A DNA stretch of 35,756 nt from Candidatus Omnitrophota bacterium (GTDB lineage Bacteria; Omnitrophota; Gorgyraeia; Duberdicusellales; 4484-171), in NCBI GenBank assembly GCA_018818105.1, contig JAHISK010000056.1, forward strand, positions 1 to 35,756. Direction: 5' to 3'. This document shows positions 32,182 through 35,756 of this stretch, one piece after another. A program made the translations under genes and the position numbers. The notes beneath the pieces were generated by a model, which was not told the origin of the DNA, searched no databases, and saw only the letters and a list, made by a program, of their open reading frames with translations. Each line of letters opens with the position of its first letter. Position 1 is the stretch's first letter.

Positions 32182-33363
32182 ATGAAACAATTATTAACGA
32201 AGTATAATGATAAATTAGTTAGCCAGGGGTTATGCGATACCGGCGTTCCGCTTATTTGCGGGTTAGATGATAAATTAATATGGAATCGTAATTCTCCGTT
32301 ATGCGGTGTTTTAGAAGAGGTTATCGCGGACTTAACTATAAATAGTCTTCTTTTCGCTAAGTCGGCAGAACCGTACTTTTCTATAATAAATTACTTTATA
32401 AAGGATAACATAGCAACGATTTACCCTCAAGATTGTGAGACTAGGACATTTTTACATGATATTCCGGTTACATCAGAGTTAGCTGTTCCTACAATTATCG
32501 AGGCGTTAAAAAGGAGAAAAAGCATAGTTATTAAAGATCAAGGTATTGTGACCTTTGGCATAGTAAGCGTGGAACAGGCGTTTATTGTGTATAGTTCAGT
32601 ATGTTTTGCCTTTTTTGTTAAGTTTTTTACGGATTACTTAGAAGATGTTCGTCAAAACAAAGTTAGCCGCCGGCAGGAGGAAATTTTTCGCGGCGCTGTT
32701 AAAATTTATGAATATTTTTTAGGGAAAGTTAATTTTGTCCCGTCATTTAGCGGACCGTTTCATGATAAAGAAGAAGTAATCAAAGCGATGGTAGAAGCGG
32801 CTAAGTTTACCGTTGACAGCAGGATGGTTGATTCTTTTTTTGGAAACATATCTTACCGTTTAGGTGATACAATATACATTAGTCAGACAGCCAGTTCATT
32901 AGATGAGTTAGCAGGATGTATTGATCCCTGTCCTATAGACGGATCTTCTTGCGCGGGAGTGACGGCATCGAGTGAGTACGTTGCTCACCGTGATATTCTT
33001 TTAGACACAGATGTTAAGGCGATTTTGCATGGGCACCCTAAGTTTTCTGTTATAATGTCAATGGTTTGTGATGATAGGGAGTGTGGTGCCAGAGGCGACT
33101 GTCATATAAAATGTCCTAAGAAACGGTTTATATCGGATATTGCCGTTGTTTCTGGAGAGGTGGGTACGGGATTTTACGGGCTTTGTAAAACATTGCCGCC
33201 GGCAGTTAAGGATAAGCGAGGAGCCATTGTTTACGGACACGGACTTTTTACTGTTGGTCAAAGTGATTTTAAAGACGCTTTTAGAAATTTAGTAGATATT
33301 GAACGGATGTGTTTTAAGATTTATTTAGATAGGGTTAAAAATGGAGGGAACTATGATACATAA
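32182..33363 (+). CDS. Tandem class II aldolase/adducin-like protein
   Basis: Two class II aldolase-type domains in one 393-residue chain. The C-terminal domain (about 195-385) keeps zinc-site and catalytic features: TASSEYVAHRDIL with Glu265, HGHP with His283 and His285, and YGHG with His353. The N-terminal domain (about 40-155) shows the same layout (LHDIPVT, IVIKDQGIVTFG) but has lost the histidines, so it is probably structural. A Cys-rich loop at 296-311 (Cys296, 301, 307, 311) is unusual and could bind an extra metal. Reactions by the family include fuculose- or ribulose-phosphate cleavage and epimerisation; the substrate here is unknown. It overlaps the next gene by 11 bases. Confidence 0.8.
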   Translation: MKQLLTKYNDKLVSQGLCDTGVPLICGLDDKLIWNRNSPLCGVLEEVIADLTINSLLFAKSAEPYFSIINYFIKDNIATIYPQDCETRTFLHDIPVTSELAVPTIIEALKRRKSIVIKDQGIVTFGIVSVEQAFIVYSSVCFAFFVKFFTDYLEDVRQNKVSRRQEEIFRGAVKIYEYFLGKVNFVPSFSGPFHDKEEVIKAMVEAAKFTVDSRMVDSFFGNISYRLGDTIYISQTASSLDELAGCIDPCPIDGSSCAGVTASSEYVAHRDILLDTDVKAILHGHPKFSVIMSMVCDDRECGARGDCHIKCPKKRFISDIAVVSGEVGTGFYGLCKTLPPAVKDKRGAIVYGHGLFTVGQSDFKDAFRNLVDIERMCFKIYLDRVKNGGNYDT

Positions 33364-33613
33364 GATAGCTTTAGTCGCGGCAATTGTGTTACCGTTATGG
33401 AACATTCCGCTTATTATGCGGATGGTAAAGAGGAAATCATCAAAAGACATAAGTCTTTACTGGGTGTTTGGCGTATGGGGATGTTTGCTTCTGATGTTTC
33501 CTTCAGGGATAGTGTCTGAGGATATTGTGTGGCGGGCGTTTAATATTAGCAATATTTTATTGTTTACCTGCGTTGTTATTTGTGCACTGGTATATTATCG
33601 GGGGGGAGAGTGA
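33353..33613 (+). CDS. Small PQ-loop/SemiSWEET-like membrane protein
   Basis: An 86-residue protein with three hydrophobic segments, the size and layout of a SemiSWEET or PQ-loop half transporter (VLPLWNIPLIMRMVKRKSSKDISLYWV resembles the first helix and loop). The classical PQ pair is not exact, so assignment to sugar transport is tentative. I choose the ATG at 33353 rather than 33341 because GGAGGG (33343-33348) is well spaced for it. The start overlaps the end of the aldolase gene, which indicates a shared transcript. Confidence 0.65.
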   Translation: MIHKIALVAAIVLPLWNIPLIMRMVKRKSSKDISLYWVFGVWGCLLLMFPSGIVSEDIVWRAFNISNILLFTCVVICALVYYRGGE

Positions 33614-33644
33614 AAAATGTGGATATAGAAGAAAGATTTAGTTA

Positions 33645-33724
33645 AAAATTTAAAATGCTTCAGCCACATTAATTAAAGGCTGATCCGCCTTTGGCGGAAA
33701 TTGGTAAATGATAAATTTAAAATG
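33645..33724. repeat. Direct repeat flanking a two-hairpin insert
   Basis: AAATTTAAAATG occurs at 33646-33657 and 33713-33724. Between the copies lie CAGCC/GGCTG and CCGCC/GGCGG hairpins. The same 12-mer occurs a third time at 10757-10768, at the start of a heptad array. The spacing could reflect a target-site duplication or word repetition. Confidence 0.55.
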
Positions 33725-33750
33725 ATATTAGAAAGGAAAAGAGGAGAAAG

Positions 33751-34971
33751 ATGCGAGAGGTAAACAAAAAACCGGAGTTGGTGTCCGCGGCGGGAAATTG
33801 GTGTTCTCTTCATAGTGTGGTTGAATCTGGCGCTGATGGGGTGTATTTTGGCGTTAAAGATATTAACATGCGCCACTTAGCTACTAACTTTGATGTTTTA
33901 GAGATAAAAAAAGTAATGCGTTTTTTGCGTGAGCATAAACGAAAAGGGTATTTAGCGTTAAACGTTATTGTTTTTGATAAAGAACTAGAAAAAGTAAAGA
34001 ACATTTTAACCCAGGCAAAAAAAGCTGGCGTTGACGGTGTGATTCTTTGGGACGCGGCAGTTTTATCTTTAGCCAAAGAGTTAGGATTAAAAATACATCT
34101 TTCAACGCAGTCCAGCGTATCAAATTTTGAGGCTTTAAAGTTTTACGCGTCAATTGGTGTAAGCAGAATTGTTTTAGCAAGAGAATGTGGTCTGGACGAT
34201 ATAAAAAGTATCGTAAAAAAGATAAAGAAAGAAAAGATTAAATGTGAAATTGAAACCTTTGTTCATGGCGCGATGTGTGTAAGCATTTCGGGGAGATGTT
34301 TTTTATCGGAACTAACCTTTTCAAAATCCGCCAATAGAGGAAAGTGTCTTCAGCCTTGCCGCAGAGAATATCTTATAACGGATAATCGGGACGATTGTCA
34401 GTATGTTGTAGGTAAAGATTATCTATTAAGCCCAAAAGATTTGTGTGCGATAGATTTTGTTGATGAGTTGATAAAAGCGGGAATTAGCGCTTTTAAAATT
34501 GAAGGTAGAATTCGCTCGCCGGAGTATTTAAAAGTAGTAACCTCAAGTTACAGAAAAGCGATTGACGCCTATTTTGACGGTAAGTTAGACGGCAACTTAA
34601 AGCGGCAGCTAAAAGATGAAATTAAGAAAGTTTATAATAGAGGATTATCAGATGGTTTTTATTTTGGGCAGCCTAAAGACGCGATAAGCAGAGAGTTAGA
34701 GAATAAGTATGAAAAGGCTTTTGTGGGGGATATTGGAAAGGTTTATAAGAAAATTAAGGTAGCAGAGGTTTTGATAAAAGATGAGAGTTTAAAGGTAGGA
34801 GATGAAGTGTTAATTATAGGTCAACACGGCCCGGCCCAGTTTGCTAAAGTAGAGGAGATGCAAATACACCATCAATCAATAAAGAGAGCGGTGAAAGGAG
34901 ATAAAGTAGGCATAAAATTCCCTTTTGTTGTGAAACCTAAAGATAAGTTGTTTGTTTGGAGGAGAAGATAA
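33751..34971 (+). CDS. U32 family protein, tRNA hydroxylation TrhP type
   Basis: A 406-residue member of the U32 'peptidase' family, whose YegQ/TrhP members are now linked to tRNA wobble-uridine hydroxylation rather than proteolysis. The N-terminal TIM-barrel-like part includes GADGVYFGV and STQSSVSNFEA. The signature ETFVHGAMCVSISGRCFLS carries Cys176 and Cys183; with Cys199 and Cys232 these are spaced like the four conserved cysteines of TrhP. FKIEGRIRSPEYL is also conserved. GAGGAG precedes the ATG. Its job here, RNA modification or otherwise, is family inference. Confidence 0.9.
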   Translation: MREVNKKPELVSAAGNWCSLHSVVESGADGVYFGVKDINMRHLATNFDVLEIKKVMRFLREHKRKGYLALNVIVFDKELEKVKNILTQAKKAGVDGVILWDAAVLSLAKELGLKIHLSTQSSVSNFEALKFYASIGVSRIVLARECGLDDIKSIVKKIKKEKIKCEIETFVHGAMCVSISGRCFLSELTFSKSANRGKCLQPCRREYLITDNRDDCQYVVGKDYLLSPKDLCAIDFVDELIKAGISAFKIEGRIRSPEYLKVVTSSYRKAIDAYFDGKLDGNLKRQLKDEIKKVYNRGLSDGFYFGQPKDAISRELENKYEKAFVGDIGKVYKKIKVAEVLIKDESLKVGDEVLIIGQHGPAQFAKVEEMQIHHQSIKRAVKGDKVGIKFPFVVKPKDKLFVWRRR

Positions 34972-35053
34972 TAATTTCTATTTAAAAGAATCGCGCTACT
35001 CCCCGGTATACAAAAATAAATAAAATAATAAAAATTAATAAATTATAAAATAT

Positions 35054-35080
35054 GTAGGGACAGGTCCTTGTGCCTGGCCG
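35054..35080 (+). repeat. Single REP-like hairpin with GTAG foot, upstream of RAYT remnant
   Basis: GTAG at 35054 is followed by an imperfect hairpin (GGaCAGG ... CCTGgCC). Unlike the other copies it has no inverted partner. It lies 16 bases before the start of a truncated REP-associated transposase, the arrangement expected for a former REP-RAYT locus. Confidence 0.7.
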
Positions 35081-35095
35081 ATTGTAAAATAGACA

Positions 35096-35242
35096 ATGTC
35101 AAAAAGAATAAACAGAAAATCAAATATTCGATTAAAAGAATATGATTATTCCCAATCAAATTATTATTTCATTACCGTGTGTTGTGAAAACAAATTGAAT
35201 AGGAGGGTTAATTATAAAAGTATGTTTTCCTGTAGAATCTGA
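35096..35242 (+). pseudogene. Truncated REP-associated tyrosine transposase (RAYT, Y1/IS200-like)
   Basis: The frame from the ATG at 35096 reads MSKRINRKSN, then IRLKEYDYSQSNYYFITVCC. This is the conserved N-terminus of RAYT-type Y1 transposases, which normally run RLK-x-YDYSQ-x-x-YYFVTIC followed by the HUH motif. Recognisable similarity stops after about 35 codons (near 35197). The frame then runs through the leader of the next gene to a TGA at 35240-35242. The HUH metal site and catalytic tyrosine are absent, so the protein cannot be active. It is a 5' relic. Confidence 0.8.
35201..35216 (+). promoter_or_regulatory. Ribosome binding site before a non-ATG start
   Basis: AGGAGGG at 35201-35207 is an ideal Shine-Dalgarno sequence. 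No in-frame ATG, GTG or TTG follows at normal spacing. The codon at the right distance is ATA (35214), with ATT (35211) the alternative. Confidence 0.65.
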
Positions 35243-35591
35243 TGAGGGGGTAGAAAGTCGAGTGTATTCGCATTTTGGGTCCGCTTCGGCGTTTATAATT
35301 TTTGATACACAAACAGGCGCGATCAATACGGTTAATAATCAGGATTTAGGGCATGCTCATGGCATGTGCAGCCCGTTGAAGGCTTTAGATGGGGAGTCTG
35401 TTGATGCCATAGTCGTTGGCGGTATTGGCGTCGGCGTTATTAATAAGTTGAATATGATGGGTATAAAAGTGTATCGTGCAAGCCTAGATACTGTTCAAAA
35501 GAATATTGAGTTATTGAATAGTGGGGCATTGTCTGAGATATCAGTAGATGATGCTTGTGGTCATCATGGCGGCGGCGGGTGCGGGCATTAA
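35214..35591 (+). CDS. NifX/NifB-like dinitrogenase FeMo-cofactor domain protein, non-canonical start
   Basis: Small protein of the NifX/NafY/NifB C-terminal superfamily (about 125 residues). The first standard start in frame is GTG at 35262, but the codons before it read KVCFPVESDEGVESRV, the conserved first strand of the family. The true start is therefore upstream, and a Met at ATA 35214 fits the ribosome binding site. SHFGSASAFIIFD and GGIGVGVINKL follow. The C-terminal tail CGHHGGGGCGH is a likely metal site. Stand-alone members occur in many anaerobes without nitrogenase, where their role is unclear. No nif genes are nearby. Confidence 0.85.
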   Translation: MKVCFPVESDEGVESRVYSHFGSASAFIIFDTQTGAINTVNNQDLGHAHGMCSPLKALDGESVDAIVVGGIGVGVINKLNMMGIKVYRASLDTVQKNIELLNSGALSEISVDDACGHHGGGGCGH

Positions 35592-35756
35592 TAATTAGTT
35601 AATATTTAACGGCGCAGGAATCCGTAATGGGTGAGTAAACGAGGGATTGCCTCCTAATCCTTTATCAATAAAAAAATAAAAAAGTACTGGCGCCCCCTCT
35701 TGTTTTATGATATACCATAATTGATGGGAATTACATGGAAAATAAGAGGCCGCGAA
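35592..35756. other. Right-edge spacer without a callable gene
   Basis: It contains a small hairpin GGATT/AATCC (35644-35660) and an AT-rich stretch. ATGs at 35724 and 35735 open frames that run off the window after at most 11 codons, too short to identify. Confidence 0.5.

Noticed and set aside
33658-33712. Complete miniature transposon between 12-base direct repeats
   Set aside because: The 12-mer also occurs at 10757 within a heptad array, so word repetition explains it as well as a target duplication; no terminal inverted repeats are clear.
35724-35756. Start of a further gene at the right edge
   Set aside because: Two different ATGs open frames of at most 11 codons; nothing can be recognised.

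Overview
This is an AT-rich window from the chromosome of an anaerobic bacterium with a diderm (Gram-negative type) envelope. All 33 protein genes that I can support lie on the + strand, as does one transposase remnant. The anaerobic reading rests on a tungsten-type aldehyde ferredoxin oxidoreductase, an NfnAB-like ferredoxin:NADP oxidoreductase, a corrinoid adenosyltransferase and a NifX/NifB-like protein. The diderm reading rests on an LpxL/HtrB-like acyltransferase and a MurE DNPR motif, which indicates meso-diaminopimelate. The gene content and the dense small intergenic repeats remind me of uncultivated lineages such as Omnitrophota, but this is a guess. No rRNA, tRNA, CRISPR array or complete insertion sequence is visible.

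Bases 1-13900 hold a division and cell-wall (dcw) cluster: murE (5' end cut by the window), murF, mraY, murD, ftsW, murG, a secreted zinc metallopeptidase, murC, murB, ddl, ftsQ and a very divergent ftsA. ftsZ does not follow ftsA. Together these genes make UDP-MurNAc-pentapeptide, transfer it to lipid as lipid I and lipid II, polymerise it (FtsW), and anchor the divisome (FtsQ, FtsA).

Bases 14106-19849 hold a receiver-only response regulator and an HD-GYP c-di-GMP phosphodiesterase. An envelope-lipid set follows (GT28 glycosyltransferase, lysophospholipid-type acyltransferase, GT2 glycosyltransferase), then a small membrane export protein and cobO. Bases 20095-25345 are a nitrogen and redox block: nfnA, nfnB/gltD, glnA, a GAF-ANTAR antitermination regulator and a PPC/DUF296 protein. 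Bases 25464-35591 are mixed: a CPA2 antiporter fused to a PTS EIIA domain, a REC-GGDEF-MshEN-like signalling protein, a lipoprotein cyclophilin, a cupin, AOR with a tandem class II aldolase and a PQ-loop-like protein, a U32 protein (TrhP type), and a NifX-like protein that appears to use a non-canonical start codon.

The most unusual layer is between the genes. At least twelve junctions carry degenerate tandem arrays with a strict 7-base period, each with its own heptamer. Several include the stop or start codons of the flanking genes, and one (together with an inverted partner) is inserted in frame inside nfnB. Three arrays are paired with an inverted heptad array to make long fold-back elements. 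A second family consists of hairpins with a 5' GTAG foot, like REP elements. One of these lies just upstream of a truncated REP-associated tyrosine transposase (RAYT), a plausible former mobiliser. A third class is nested palindromes of about 100-180 bases.
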